Shown one piece after another: positions 9,431 through 18,285 of a stretch of 64,000 bases of DNA. How positions within the stretch are numbered: the first letter of the stretch is position 1; every line of letters starts with the position of its first letter. The position numbers were made by a program, and so were the translations under genes. The notes below the pieces were generated by a model, which was not told the DNA's origin, ran no database searches, and saw only the letters and a list, made by a program, of their open reading frames with translations. The DNA is from Amycolatopsis sp. WQ 127309 (GTDB lineage: Bacteria > Actinomycetota > Actinomycetes > Mycobacteriales > Pseudonocardiaceae). The stretch is from assembly GCF_023023025.1 (NCBI RefSeq), contig NZ_CP095481.1:5283001-5347000 (forward strand). The letters run 5' to 3'.

Positions 9431-10407
9431 CGTTCTGCCAGCAGGTTGAGGGAGGTCTTCACCAGCGCCCGCGCCGACGCGGGGATCGAGACGGCGTCCC
9501 CGCTGGTACCGACCGACAGAACCGGTGCGGCCAGCTCCAGCCCACGGGTGAGCTGGTCCACGACGTTGGCCGACCCGGCGCGCAGAGCCTCGGCCAGCAG
9601 CGCGAGCTCGTGTTCGATCGACGCCCACTGCGCCGGGTCGAGCTCCCACTCCAGCAGATCGGTCAGCACGTCGGCAGCGTCCTCGTACACCTGGTCGGAC
9701 CTGGCCGTGACGACCCGAGCCGCACCGCGCACATACGCCGGCCGGTCGGCCACGAGTTGGGCGGTCGCTGCCAAGTCCCTGGCGAGCAACGCCGTGACGG
9801 GCTCGACGTCGCCATCGGCCAGCGACGTCGCGAGCACGGTCAGCAGGCGGGCGCGGTCAGTGTCGCGGCCGGCCCACGCGTCCAGGAGTGCCAGGGGTGC
9901 ACGGGTGTCACCCACGCCGGTGAGCAGTGGCAAGACCGTGAGTTTGCCCCGCCCGAACGGGAGCTGGTCGCGGACACGGCTCGCCTCGGTCGCCAGGCTC
10001 GCCACCGAGCCGGGTTCACCCGCCAGCACGAGAGTGTCGGGGAGTTGCGCGAGGCAGATCCCTGTCGCGTCGTCCAGGCCCGAGCCCGCGTCGACCACGA
10101 CGTGGTCGTAGGCCGACCGCCAGGAGGTGGCGCAGTCTTCCAGGTGCCAGCCAAGACCGTGGTCGGCGTACAGCTCGTCGAGATCGGCTGTGCGGCCCAG
10201 CCGAACCACGTCGGGCGCACCTGCACCCGGCTCCGGGTAGCTCGCTGGCTCGCGCCCACCCGCGTCCGCGTACTCCGGCAGGATTCCTCCGGGCCCGGAC
10301 ACGGCCTCGACCAACAGGGTCCGGTAGCCCCAGCGGTGCAGTTGCGCGGCGGCCCGAGCCGCGAAGACGCGCTGGCCGAGCGCGGAGGAGTGGAACGCGG
10401 TGATCAT
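9427..10407 (-). CDS. MinD/ParA-like ATPase of the KGGVGR-variant type, with degenerate P-loop
   Basis: 326 residues; ATG 10407 directly follows the TGA of the TIR gene. The N-terminus has the strand-loop-helix pattern of SIMIBI ATPases, but the loop reads FHSSALGQR instead of the KGGVGRT of related conflict-system ATPases, so the usual P-loop lysines are missing. A Walker B-like VVVDAGSGLDD (about residues 107-117) and the strand DTLVLAGEPGS are retained. The C-terminal third is helical. The gene is translationally coupled on both sides, so TIR, ATPase and CHAT are probably made together. It may bind nucleotide weakly or act as a pseudo-ATPase scaffold; family assignment rests on fold pattern and context. 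Confidence 0.65.
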   Translation of the reverse strand: MITAFHSSALGQRVFAARAAAQLHRWGYRTLLVEAVSGPGGILPEYADAGGREPASYPEPGAGAPDVVRLGRTADLDELYADHGLGWHLEDCATSWRSAYDHVVVDAGSGLDDATGICLAQLPDTLVLAGEPGSVASLATEASRVRDQLPFGRGKLTVLPLLTGVGDTRAPLALLDAWAGRDTDRARLLTVLATSLADGDVEPVTALLARDLAATAQLVADRPAYVRGAARVVTARSDQVYEDAADVLTDLLEWELDPAQWASIEHELALLAEALRAGSANVVDQLTRGLELAAPVLSVGTSGDAVSIPASARALVKTSLNLLAER

Positions 10408-11007
10408 TCACAGCTCCAGACGGGGGAGCGTCGGACGTTGTGGTACGAGGTCCTTGGGCCGGAACACCAGCCAGTTCGCCTGCCACGCGGGCACGTGGTC
10501 GAGCAGTTCAGCCAGCTCCTGGGCGACTTTCTGCACCTGCCGGTGCAGTTCCAAGAACTCCGGGGAGTCCTGGTAGGTCAATCGGCCGACGGTGACATGG
10601 TGCAGGTTGACCGCCTGCCGCAGCAGTGCCTGCTTGGGGAAGTGCCTGCCGTCGGCGAACACGACGGGGTAGATGAGCCCGCGGTCGTCGTGCCGGCTCG
10701 CCCGACCGGCAACTTGCTCCCTGGCCGACATGGTGGTCAGCTCCGCCAGGCACCACGGCGACTGGAAGTACGGTGGCGACCACACGGCGACAAGCAGCCG
10801 GCTGTGCCGCAGCGCCCGTTCCAGCCGCGCGGGCCAGTACGTCCCCGTCTCCTGCTCGACGTCGAGGAAGATGCGCGGTGGGGTGGCGAGTTCGTCGGCC
10901 AGGCAGTCGCGCAGCAGCGGGTGGAAATGATTGCGCACCCATTCGCCAGCCAAGCCCGCTCCCGATCTGCGGTAGCTGAGAAAGATGTCGTACTCGTAGT
11001 CCGGCAC
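10408..11007 (-). CDS. TIR domain protein
   Basis: About 199 residues, nearly all one TIR-like domain. Beta A reads YDIFLSYRRSG. A loop with IFLDVEQETGTYW follows, then LVAVWSPPYFQSPWCLAEL, whose glutamate sits where TIR NADases carry their catalytic residue, and a C-terminal region ending LPRLEL. GTG at 11007 is preferred because GGAGGGG lies 9 nt upstream; an in-frame GTG at 11043 lacks such a site. First gene of the five-gene operon, and the only apparently intact TIR gene of the window. TIR effectors of defence systems cleave NAD or make cyclic ADP-ribose isomers (family knowledge); activity here is inferred only from the retained glutamate. Confidence 0.82.
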   Translation of the reverse strand: MPDYEYDIFLSYRRSGAGLAGEWVRNHFHPLLRDCLADELATPPRIFLDVEQETGTYWPARLERALRHSRLLVAVWSPPYFQSPWCLAELTTMSAREQVAGRASRHDDRGLIYPVVFADGRHFPKQALLRQAVNLHHVTVGRLTYQDSPEFLELHRQVQKVAQELAELLDHVPAWQANWLVFRPKDLVPQRPTLPRLEL

Positions 11008-11073
11008 TGCCCGCCGCCCCTCCACGTGCTCTGCTCGACGCACGATAACCCATCCGGAGGGATGCCCGCTGGG

Positions 11074-11102
11074 CTGTCCGGGATCTGTCCGGAATTTGTC
11101 GT
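11074..11102. promoter_or_regulatory. three 11-bp-spaced heptamers upstream of the TIR-CHAT operon
   Basis: CTGTCCG at 11074, CTGTCCG at 11085 and TTGTCGT at 11096 (plus strand) repeat with an exact 11-bp period, 31 to 67 bp before the candidate starts of the TIR gene. The geometry matches the repeats at 1589-1669, although the sequence is shifted relative to GTCCA. No convincing -10 lies 8 bp away. Candidate SARP-family site. Confidence 0.5.
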
Positions 11103-11134
11103 GACACTGGTGTCTCGGTCCATTGCCGCACGTA

Positions 11135-11610
11135 TTATTTCGGTGCGGTGACGCTGCGATGAGCGGAGCGTTGCAGCTGATGCCGAACGCAGGATCGGTG
11201 CGATCCGGCCGATCGCCTGCATCCGGTTTTCTTGTCCGCCGCCAGGACCAACGTGTTCTCCGTCAAAGCCTCGTACAAACTGATGACGTCACGGACTTTG
11301 TCCACGAACTGAGGATCAGTCGACAATTCCAGGCCCGTGATCGAGGCCATCAACCCCGTTGGCCAGTGGGTATCTTTGCCCGGTGTTCCTTCCGAGTCCT
11401 TGGTGATCGCCTGCTTGACCCGGTCGGGTGATGAACCGCGGCCGTCCCGGCCGCGGTTCGTCCGGCAGGCCTTCCCGTCGGCCGGTCAGGAACTCCAACG
11501 CCACTTGGAAACCATGTCCCGGGAGACGCAAGACCTGCTGCTCCTCGTCGGACCACACTACCGGCGAACCAGCTACCTGATCCGCCCCACGGTGAGGCAA
11601 CCGGACGACA
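11135..11610 (-). mobile_element. IS630-family transposase remnant
   Basis: Fragments in three frames, in transposase order on the minus strand: VSRDMVSKWRW (helix-turn-helix, about 11500-11530), LTGRREGLPDEPRPGRPRF, VKQAITKDSEGTPGKDTHWP, LSTDPQFVDKVRDVISLY, ENTLVLAADKK and finally QAIGRIAPIL. These match the IS630 pattern: SKW helix, DEPRPG linker, STDPxFVxKV block, LVLxxDEK and QALDRTAPIL. The segment between THWP and LSTDP is shortened and at least three frameshifts are present. No intact transposase or terminal inverted repeats are visible. It sits between the TIR operon and the SEFIR-NACHT gene. Confidence 0.8.
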
Positions 11611-11633
11611 TCCCGCCGACGGCTTGACCGGCT

Positions 11634-14340
11634 TCAATCTTCAGGTGTGCCGGCGAAGTGGTCCTGCACCACCAGGTGCCGGAACTGGGTCGCGGTACCG
11701 GAGAGCCGGAAGATCCCGGCACCGTAGGCCCAATCGGCGAACTTGTCCGGGCGCCGCGGCAGCTCGCCACGGCGAGCCATCCCGCGAACCGTCAGGAAGT
11801 GCTGAAGGAAGAGCGGAAAAGTGCTCATGCCCACAATGAAGAACGAAAGTACGACAGAAGAACCTATCATCATGGCCTCGACCGAGGTCAGTACGCCAAG
11901 AATCAATGGCGCAATGACCACGACCGCCATTGCGACGAGTGAAGACGCTAGCACATAGGCGGCCACTCCGAGCCTGTTCTGCCGCAACGGATCGCTGGGT
12001 CTATTCGTAATGTTGTGTGGAACGGTCAAGGCGTCGAAGACCTGCAGTGTGACCCCGGGTGCAATCCCGAGAGGCGAGAATATCACTATGCCAGCCATCA
12101 TGAATCCAATAAGTCCGACTACAATACTGGCATGATGGGCTGCCGCGATCTCTCTGCCGGGAGGCAGTGATCCATACAGTGTGCCCAGTAGCGCTCCCGC
12201 TGTCACGCTACTTAAGAACACTTTTCTAATTCCGCGAGAAAGACGTGCTCGACCTTTTAGTGTACGAATGTACCGCAGATTGATTTGCGGCGCCTCCCGG
12301 CCGGGAAATTTGGTCGGCGTATAAATCAAGAAACATGCCAGGAAAAAGAAAAGTCCCACGCCTGCAGCCAAAGACCAGCCCGGACGAGTGTCCGGCACCA
12401 GCCGAGAACCGATCAGCTGTGGGATGACGGCAGCACCGGAAGCCAGGAGTGCTGCCTGGCAACGGATGCGCAAGCCCGGCCGTCGTGGTGAGCCGGTGGT
12501 TCGCCACAGGTCGCTCAGGTAGAAGTCCGTCGCCGACTCTCCCAGCTTCACCATGCGGCCCAGGTGTGCGGCGAGCGTCCGCAGCCAGCGGTCGACCTCC
12601 GCGGCGTCGTACCGAGTACCGTCCGGGCACACATGGTCCCTCGTGATCGCCGGAACCAATCTGCTGAACAGGTTGTTCTCCAGGGCAGCCCCATTGAGCC
12701 CGCACATCTTGGCCGGAACGGTGGCGGGGTTGCGGTAGACCGTAACGGCGAGGTAGAGCCGAAGCGGGGACTTGAGGCAGCGTGCGAGGTCGCCGTCCGG
12801 ATCCTCGCGCAGCGCGGCCGCGACCGGCCGCCAGCGGGCCTGGATACCGTCTTCCGCGTCGGGGTCGGGGTCGGGAAAGCGGTGGGTAAGCCACGCGACG
12901 ACTTCACCGGCTTCGAGCGGCTGCACCGTGACGGCCCTGACGTGCTGCAGTGCGTAGTCGGGATCGGTCTCGTCGCCCTCGATGATTTTGTTGTGCTGGG
13001 CCGTGCGGCACGTCAGGACCCCTCGCCACTTCACCCGCCCCAGCGTGACGTTGAGGGCGGACAAGACGCGTCGGGCCTTCAACGGAAGGCCGTCTTCAGG
13101 GTCGATTTCGTCCAGACCGTCGAGCACCGGGATGATCCAGTCACCCTTGACCAACGCCTGAGCCGTGGCCTGCTTCACCCCGTAGACGTTTGTCAAGTGC
13201 TCCGCGATCCACGCGTCCAGCCGGGCCCGGACGTCGACCGGTGGAGTCTCGGCATCGGGCACTGCGAACGCCGACAAGCTCAGCCGCAGCGGTACCGCCT
13301 GATCACGGCCGGTGGCGAGGGAGTCGGCCGCCAAGTCCAGCACCAGCTGGATGGCGAGGACCGTCTTGCCCGCGCCGGGTGCGCCCAGGATTCAGGAGCC
13401 GCTCCGGATCGAGGTCCTGGTAGTAGCGGCTGATCGTCGACAGTGACCCGGCGGTGGCGGTGGTGTTGTCCGGGCGCCATCGCACCAGCGACGGCAGGAA
13501 GCGCACGTCGGCCGGCTGCGGGTCGCCGGTGTCGCCGAGCAGCCGCTGCAACGTCCGGCTTTCGGTGGTGACGATCTCCTCCAGCAACGCGCGGGCTCGC
13601 AGCGCGAGCACCGAGCGGTCGTCTGCCCGGGGGCGTGCACGGAAGCCGTGCACCTGCAACGCAAGGCCTGCGCCGACCGCGACAAGACCCGGCACCCGGA
13701 CGTCGGGCGTCGTGGCGAGCAGCAGTCCGGCAACGAACGTGACCAGCCCCGCGACCGCGGGCAGCCACGCCCGCCGCGGCCACGTCGGCACCGGAACGGT
13801 GACCGTGGCTCTGTGTTCTGGTGATGGAGGAAGGCGAGCGCCCAGCGGCGGCGCCGGATGGACCGGCCGGCCGGTCAGCATCCGCAGAAGGTCGTCGACG
13901 CCGTCGCGGGTCAGCTTCGCAACGGCGACGCGCGAGGCGGAGTGGGGCTGCAAGAGGGCGGGGATCTCGCCGATGGAGCGGCCGGGCAGGAGTACCGGCA
14001 GCACGCTGACCAAGCCGTCGTCACCGTCGGCGTGGACGCGCTCCTTGATGAGCTTCCATTCGGTGCGGATCCCGCGGTATACCTCCGCGGAGAGGTCGCC
14101 GTCGCTGAGGGCGCGGTAGGCGGGCGAGGCGATGACCAGGACGTAATCGCTGCGCTGGACCTGTCTGGCCATCCAGTCGACCCAGTCTTGGCGGACGTGC
14201 GTGTCGTACTCGTCGATCCACGCGTCGACGCCGTTTTCCCGCAGCAACTCGCAGAGCCGCCGGACTTCACGGCAGTGGGCGGAGTTTTCCTGGGCGTAGG
14301 AGATGAACACTTTCGGCACCCGCGTGTTCTCCCCGATCAT
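11634..14340 (-). pseudogene. SEFIR-transmembrane-NACHT-transmembrane protein, frameshifted at the Walker A motif
   Basis: ATG at 14340. Residues about 8-140 form a SEFIR/TIR-like domain (KVFISYAQENSAHCREV, DAWIDEYD, SDYVLVIASPAYR). A hydrophobic pair follows near 195-235, then a NACHT-type NTPase. At 13391-13392 (plus strand TT, minus strand AA) one extra base shifts the frame: the upstream reading ends at 13303, whereas removing the base continues ERLLILGAPGAGKT, a Walker A motif, into VLDGLDEID (Walker B) and a complete 901-residue protein ending at 11634. The C-terminal half contains about six hydrophobic segments. SEFIR-NACHT fusions are sensor-effector proteins of conflict systems. The break hits the nucleotide-binding loop exactly. 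It could be decay, a sequencing error or a slippage site. Confidence 0.78.
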
Positions 14341-14710
14341 CCCAGACGTCTCTCGGACACGACCTCCCTGATCCCGGGCCCGACATTACTGGCGGTGACC
14401 GGACGGCACCAACTCACCAGGCCGTCCGGACCTGTTTGTCCACGTTCTGGCAACTTTCGCGATCGCGTGCCGGTCCTCAGCTCGTGGCGCCGATCAGGGA
14501 GCCCATCTTCGTGGCCTGCACTGCCGGGCACGAAAAGCGGCACGGGATCGTCGAGCTGCGCGTTCAATCAGTCGTTCGGTCGCGAAGCCTGATCGGCACC
14601 CTTGACCTCGTCGACGGAGCAACGAAGGGTGCTTCGTCACCCTTCGACCTGCGGTCCCCGAGGTAGGGCGGAACCTTTACCTGGTCAGGTGGGGGTTACC
14701 CTGAATCACG
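14341..14710. other. intergenic region at the island/core boundary
   Basis: 370 bp between the divergent SEFIR-NACHT and miaB genes. It holds a hairpin at 14623-14646 and a TACCCT -10-like hexamer (14697-14702) 8 nt before the miaB ATG, which would give a nearly leaderless transcript. No gene, tRNA or attachment-site repeat is visible, so the right end of the island has no obvious integration scar. Confidence 0.5.
14623..14646. terminator. inverted repeat upstream of miaB
   Basis: Perfect 9-bp arms (CGAAGGGTG and its complement) around a 6-nt loop, without a following T run. It may end stray transcription from the island or act in the miaB leader. Confidence 0.4.
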
Positions 14711-16204
14711 ATGACCGAGACACAGGCACCCAGGGCGTACCAGATCCGCACCTTCGGCTGCCAGATGAACGTCCACGACTCCGAGCGCCTCGCCGGGCAG
14801 CTCGAAGAGGCCGGCTACGTGCCCGTCGACAGCGGGGCCAAGCCCGACCTCATCGTGTTCAACACCTGTGCCGTCCGGGAGAACGCGGACAACAAGCTCT
14901 ACGGCACCCTCGGGCACCTGCGGCCCGACAAGACCGCGAACCCGGACCTGCAGATCGCCGTCGGCGGGTGCCTGGCGCAGAAGGACCGCGGGGAGATCGT
15001 CAAGCGCGCTCCCTGGGTGGACGTCGTGTTCGGGACGCACAACATCGGGTCGCTGCCGGTGCTGCTGGAGCGCGCGCGGCACAACGCCGAGGCCCAGGTC
15101 GAGATCCTCGAATCCCTCGAGACCTTCCCGTCGACGCTGCCCGCGCGCCGCGAATCGTCCTACGCGAGCTGGGTGTCCGTTTCGGTCGGCTGCAACAACA
15201 CCTGCACCTTCTGCATCGTGCCCGCCCTGCGCGGTAAGGAACGCGACCGGCGGCCCGGCGAGATCCTCGCCGAGGTCGAGGCGCTCGTCGCCGAGGGCGT
15301 GCTCGAAGTCACGCTGCTCGGCCAGAACGTGAACTCCTACGGCGTCGAGTTCGGCGACCGGCTGGCGTTCGGGAAGCTGCTGCGCGCGACCGGCGCCATC
15401 GACGGCCTGGAGCGCGTCCGGTTCACCTCGCCGCACCCGGCCGCGTTCACCTCCGACGTGATCGACGCGATGGCCGAGACGCCGAACGTCTGCCACCAGC
15501 TGCACATGCCGCTGCAGTCCGGGTCCGACCGGGTGCTGCGCGAGATGAAGCGGTCCTACCGCTCCGCGCGCTACCTGAAGATCCTCGACGAGGTCCGCGC
15601 GGCGATGCCCGACGCGGCGATCACCACCGACATCATCGTCGGCTTCCCCGGCGAGACCGAGGAGGACTTCCAGGCGACCCTGGACGTCGTCGCCGAGTCC
15701 CGCTTCTCCAGCGCGTTCACCTTCCAGTACTCGAAGCGCCCCGGCACGCCGGCCGCGACGATGGCGGGCCAGCTGCCCAAGGAGGTCGTCCAGGAACGCT
15801 ACGAGCGTCTGGTCGAGCTGCAGAACCGGATCTCCTGGGACGAGAACAAGAAGATCGTCGGCCGCCGCGTCGAGCTGCTCGTCGCCGACGGCGAGGGCCG
15901 CAAGGACGCCGAGACGCACCGGATGAGCGGCCGCGGCCGTGACGGCCGGCTGGTGCACTTCGCGCCGACCGGACCGGCCGTGGACCGCGGCGTGCGGCCC
16001 GGCGACATCGTCGAGACGGTCGTCACCTACGGCGCGCCGCACCACATGGTCGCCGACGGGGACCTGGTCTCGCACCGGCGGACGCGTGCGGGCGACAACG
16101 CCGAGGCGGGGCTGCGGCCCAAGACCAACGGCGTCACGCTGGGCCTGCCGGGCTTCGGTGCCCCGGCGGTCCGGCCCGAACCGGTGAGCGGGTGTGCGTT
16201 GTGA
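14711..16204 (+). CDS. miaB: tRNA-2-methylthio-N6-isopentenyladenosine synthase MiaB
   Basis: 497 residues with the complete methylthiotransferase plan. The N-terminal domain has three cluster cysteines (C17 in FGCQMN, C53 in NTCAVR, C87 in GGCLAQ). The radical SAM core has CNNTCTFC (C161, C165, C168). A C-terminal TRAM region follows. The enzyme methylthiolates i6A37 in tRNAs reading UNN codons, acting on the product of MiaA, whose gene lies 2 kb downstream. The extra C-terminal tail of about 40 residues (after TRRTRAGDN) is typical of actinobacterial members. Its stop overlaps the GTG of the next gene (GTGA), indicating coupling. Confidence 0.97.
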   Translation: MTETQAPRAYQIRTFGCQMNVHDSERLAGQLEEAGYVPVDSGAKPDLIVFNTCAVRENADNKLYGTLGHLRPDKTANPDLQIAVGGCLAQKDRGEIVKRAPWVDVVFGTHNIGSLPVLLERARHNAEAQVEILESLETFPSTLPARRESSYASWVSVSVGCNNTCTFCIVPALRGKERDRRPGEILAEVEALVAEGVLEVTLLGQNVNSYGVEFGDRLAFGKLLRATGAIDGLERVRFTSPHPAAFTSDVIDAMAETPNVCHQLHMPLQSGSDRVLREMKRSYRSARYLKILDEVRAAMPDAAITTDIIVGFPGETEEDFQATLDVVAESRFSSAFTFQYSKRPGTPAATMAGQLPKEVVQERYERLVELQNRISWDENKKIVGRRVELLVADGEGRKDAETHRMSGRGRDGRLVHFAPTGPAVDRGVRPGDIVETVVTYGAPHHMVADGDLVSHRRTRAGDNAEAGLRPKTNGVTLGLPGFGAPAVRPEPVSGCAL

Positions 16205-16674
16205 CCGAATCGCAGAAGTCCGGCGAGCTGGACGAGCTGGCCGCCGAGATCGACGAGGTCGGGCAGCAGGCGTCCCGCACGGTGGAGCTCGGCCGGCGCG
16301 GGTTCACCATCGCGGTGTTCACGTTCGTGCTGCTCGGCTGCCTGCTGCTGCCCTGGGTCGGCGATCACGTCGGCTGGCAGGTGCTGGCCGGCGAGGGCGG
16401 CGGCATCCCGCAGCTGTTCGCCGCGACGTCGACCGCCGTCGGCGTCGTCGCGTCCGCGCTCGCGCTGGTGACGCGCCGGTGGTGGCTGGCCTGGGTCTGC
16501 GCCGCCGGCGGCTGGTTCGCCTCGGTCGACGGCCTCCTGGCCATCTGGTCCCAGCAGTCGTCCCACGCCCCCGGCGCCGCCGGCGGCGGACCCGGCGCCG
16601 GCCTGATCATCGCCTGGATCGCGATGATCTGCCTCGCCGTCCAGTGGATGCGGACAGCCTTCTCCCGCTCGTAA
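16201..16674 (+). CDS. Rv2732c-like small membrane protein
   Basis: 157 residues from GTG 16201, which overlaps the miaB stop; an in-frame GTG at 16192 would add three residues. A charged amphipathic N-terminus ([12 protein letters not shown]) is followed by four hydrophobic segments: [16 protein letters not shown], a segment near [27 protein letters not shown], and [13 protein letters not shown]. The same gene follows miaB in mycobacteria (Rv2732c next to Rv2733c), and this conserved pairing is the main clue. Function unknown; coupling to miaB suggests co-expression only. Confidence 0.75.
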   Translation: MTESQKSGELDELAAEIDEVGQQASRTVELGRRGFTIAVFTFVLLGCLLLPWVGDHVGWQVLAGEGGGIPQLFAATSTAVGVVASALALVTRRWWLAWVCAAGGWFASVDGLLAIWSQQSSHAPGAAGGGPGAGLIIAWIAMICLAVQWMRTAFSRS

Positions 16675-16684
16675 CCACCGTAAA

Positions 16685-16737
16685 GCCGTGAAGGCCTCCT
16701 TACCGGCTCTTATGGCCGGTAAGGAGGCCTTCACGGC
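16685..16737. repeat. 53-bp dispersed palindrome, copy 1
   Basis: Perfect 23-bp arms (16685-16707 and 16715-16737) around the 7-nt loop TCTTATG. A second copy with the reverse-complement loop is at 55109-55161. It sits between convergent genes, where it could act as a bidirectional terminator. Its length and exact conservation point to a dispersed REP-like element. Confidence 0.85.
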
Positions 16738-16752
16738 ACTTCCAGGGACGAC

Positions 16753-18066
16753 TCAGCGGTCGGCGATGGCCGCCTCCGCGGCCTGCAGCCACTCGCGCCA
16801 CTGCGCGGCCTGCTCGTCGGCCTTCTTGGCGCGACGCTCGTCGCCCGCCGCGCGGGCCTTCTCGGCCTGGCTCTCGAACTGCTCGACGCGCTCGCGGAAC
16901 TGCGCGGCCCGGGCCTGGGCCTCCGGGTCCGTGCGGCGCCAGCGGGAGTCCTCGGCCGACTTCACCGAGTCCTGGACCGCCTTCAGCCGGCCGTCCAGCT
17001 CGCGGATGCGCTCGCGCGGGACCTTGCCGATCTCGTCCCACTGCTCCTGGATCTTGCGCAGCGCGTTCTTCGCCGCTTCGAGGTTCGAGCCGGCGTCGAT
17101 CTTCTCGGCCTCGACCAGCAGCTCCTCCTTGCGGGACGCGTTCGTCGAGAACTCGGCGTCGCGCTCGGAGAACACCGTGGACCGGCGGGCGAAGAACTTG
17201 TCCTGCGCGGCGCGGAAGCGCTGCCACAGGGCCTCGTCGCTGTCCTTCGGGGCCCGGCCGGCGGCCTTCCACTCGGTCATCAGGTCCTTGTAGCGGCCCG
17301 CCGTGTCGCCCCAGTCGTCGGACTCGCTGATGGCCTCGGCCTCGGCGATGAGCTCTTCCTTGCGCGTCTTGGCCGACGCGCGCTGCTTGTCCAGCTCGGC
17401 GAAGTGGGAGCCACGACGCCGGTTGAAGCCCTCGCGGGCCTTGGAGAACCGCTTCCACAGCTCGTCGTCGGTCTTGCGGTCGACGCCCTTGACCGTCTTC
17501 CACTCGTCCAGGATCGTGCGCAGCCGGTCGCCGGCCGCCTTCCACTGGGTGGAGTCGGCGGCGATCTTCTCGGCTTCCTCCGCCAGCTCCTGCTTGCGGG
17601 TGACGGCCGCGGCGCGGGCTTCCTCACGCTCCTGCTTCGCGCTGGCCAGGGCCTTCTCGGCGTGCCCGATGACGTACTCCAGGCGCGCGCCCAGTGCGGC
17701 CAGGTCACCGACCAGGGCGGACTCGGCCAGCCCGTCGCGCAGCTGCGTGGCGCTCGACAGCGCGTGCTTCGGGTCGCCGGCGCCCGACACCAGGCGCGTC
17801 TCCAACAGCTCGACCTCGGTCCGCACGTCGTCGAAGCGGCGGGCGAAGTGCACCAGGCCCTCGTCGGGGCTGCCCGCCTGCCAGACGCCGACGGCGCGTT
17901 CGCCCTCGGCGGTGGTGACGTAGACCGTGCCCTCTTCGTCGACCCGGCCCCAGGTGGACGGGGTGGGCTCGGCGGGCGGCACGGGCGGTGCGGCGTGCCC
18001 GGTGTGCAGCGCGTGCGGCACCGGGTGCGGGGCCGGGGTACCGGTGGAAGTGTTCTCCTGGGCCAT
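16753..18066 (-). CDS. DUF349 domain protein (Rv2731-like)
   Basis: 437 residues. After a proline-rich N-terminus (about 40 residues) the protein is almost wholly charged alpha-helix with at least three DUF349-type repeats, each built around W-x-x-A/I-G...LW-x-R-F, for example QWKAAGDRLRTIL, DELWKRFSKAREGF, EWKAAGRAPKDSDEALW and QWDEIGKVPRERI. Long coiled coils with Glu/Lys/Ala runs dominate. DUF349 proteins are cytosolic and poorly characterised. The gene is convergent with the miaB pair and divergent from miaA, as in mycobacterial genomes. Start ATG 18066 is the only reasonable one before the proline-rich segment. Confidence 0.85.
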   Translation of the reverse strand: MAQENTSTGTPAPHPVPHALHTGHAAPPVPPAEPTPSTWGRVDEEGTVYVTTAEGERAVGVWQAGSPDEGLVHFARRFDDVRTEVELLETRLVSGAGDPKHALSSATQLRDGLAESALVGDLAALGARLEYVIGHAEKALASAKQEREEARAAAVTRKQELAEEAEKIAADSTQWKAAGDRLRTILDEWKTVKGVDRKTDDELWKRFSKAREGFNRRRGSHFAELDKQRASAKTRKEELIAEAEAISESDDWGDTAGRYKDLMTEWKAAGRAPKDSDEALWQRFRAAQDKFFARRSTVFSERDAEFSTNASRKEELLVEAEKIDAGSNLEAAKNALRKIQEQWDEIGKVPRERIRELDGRLKAVQDSVKSAEDSRWRRTDPEAQARAAQFRERVEQFESQAEKARAAGDERRAKKADEQAAQWREWLQAAEAAIADR

Positions 18067-18285
18067 CGCAGGCTCCTTATCGCCTGTACGCCCGCTGGCG
18101 CGGGCGCCCCGCCGGTGCGGCGGGGCCGGGTAATGCGGTCGTCACGGGCCGTGCTCGGATGCTACGGCCCCCACGCGGCATTCAAGCAGCTCAGCGCGCA
18201 CCGTGGTACCGGATGAGCTACTCGAAGCTCGTGATCCTACTTCCGGTGGACGCTCCGTGTCGGGACGCCGGTATCGTCAGCCGCC

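Noticed and set aside
7754..11151. Very long plus-strand open frames (about 785 and 678 codons) opposite the CHAT/ATPase/TIR genes
   Set aside because: Composition is Arg/Gln/Gly-rich with no domains, ribosome sites or family motifs. They are GC-driven mirrors of real genes.
11337..11627. 96-codon plus-strand frame in the IS630 remnant
   Set aside because: The opposite strand carries recognisable IS630 fragments over the same bases.
16685..16750. Small peptide beginning KASLPALMAGKEAFTAL encoded by the palindrome
   Set aside because: It is the translation of the repeat itself and appears in both copies; not a gene.
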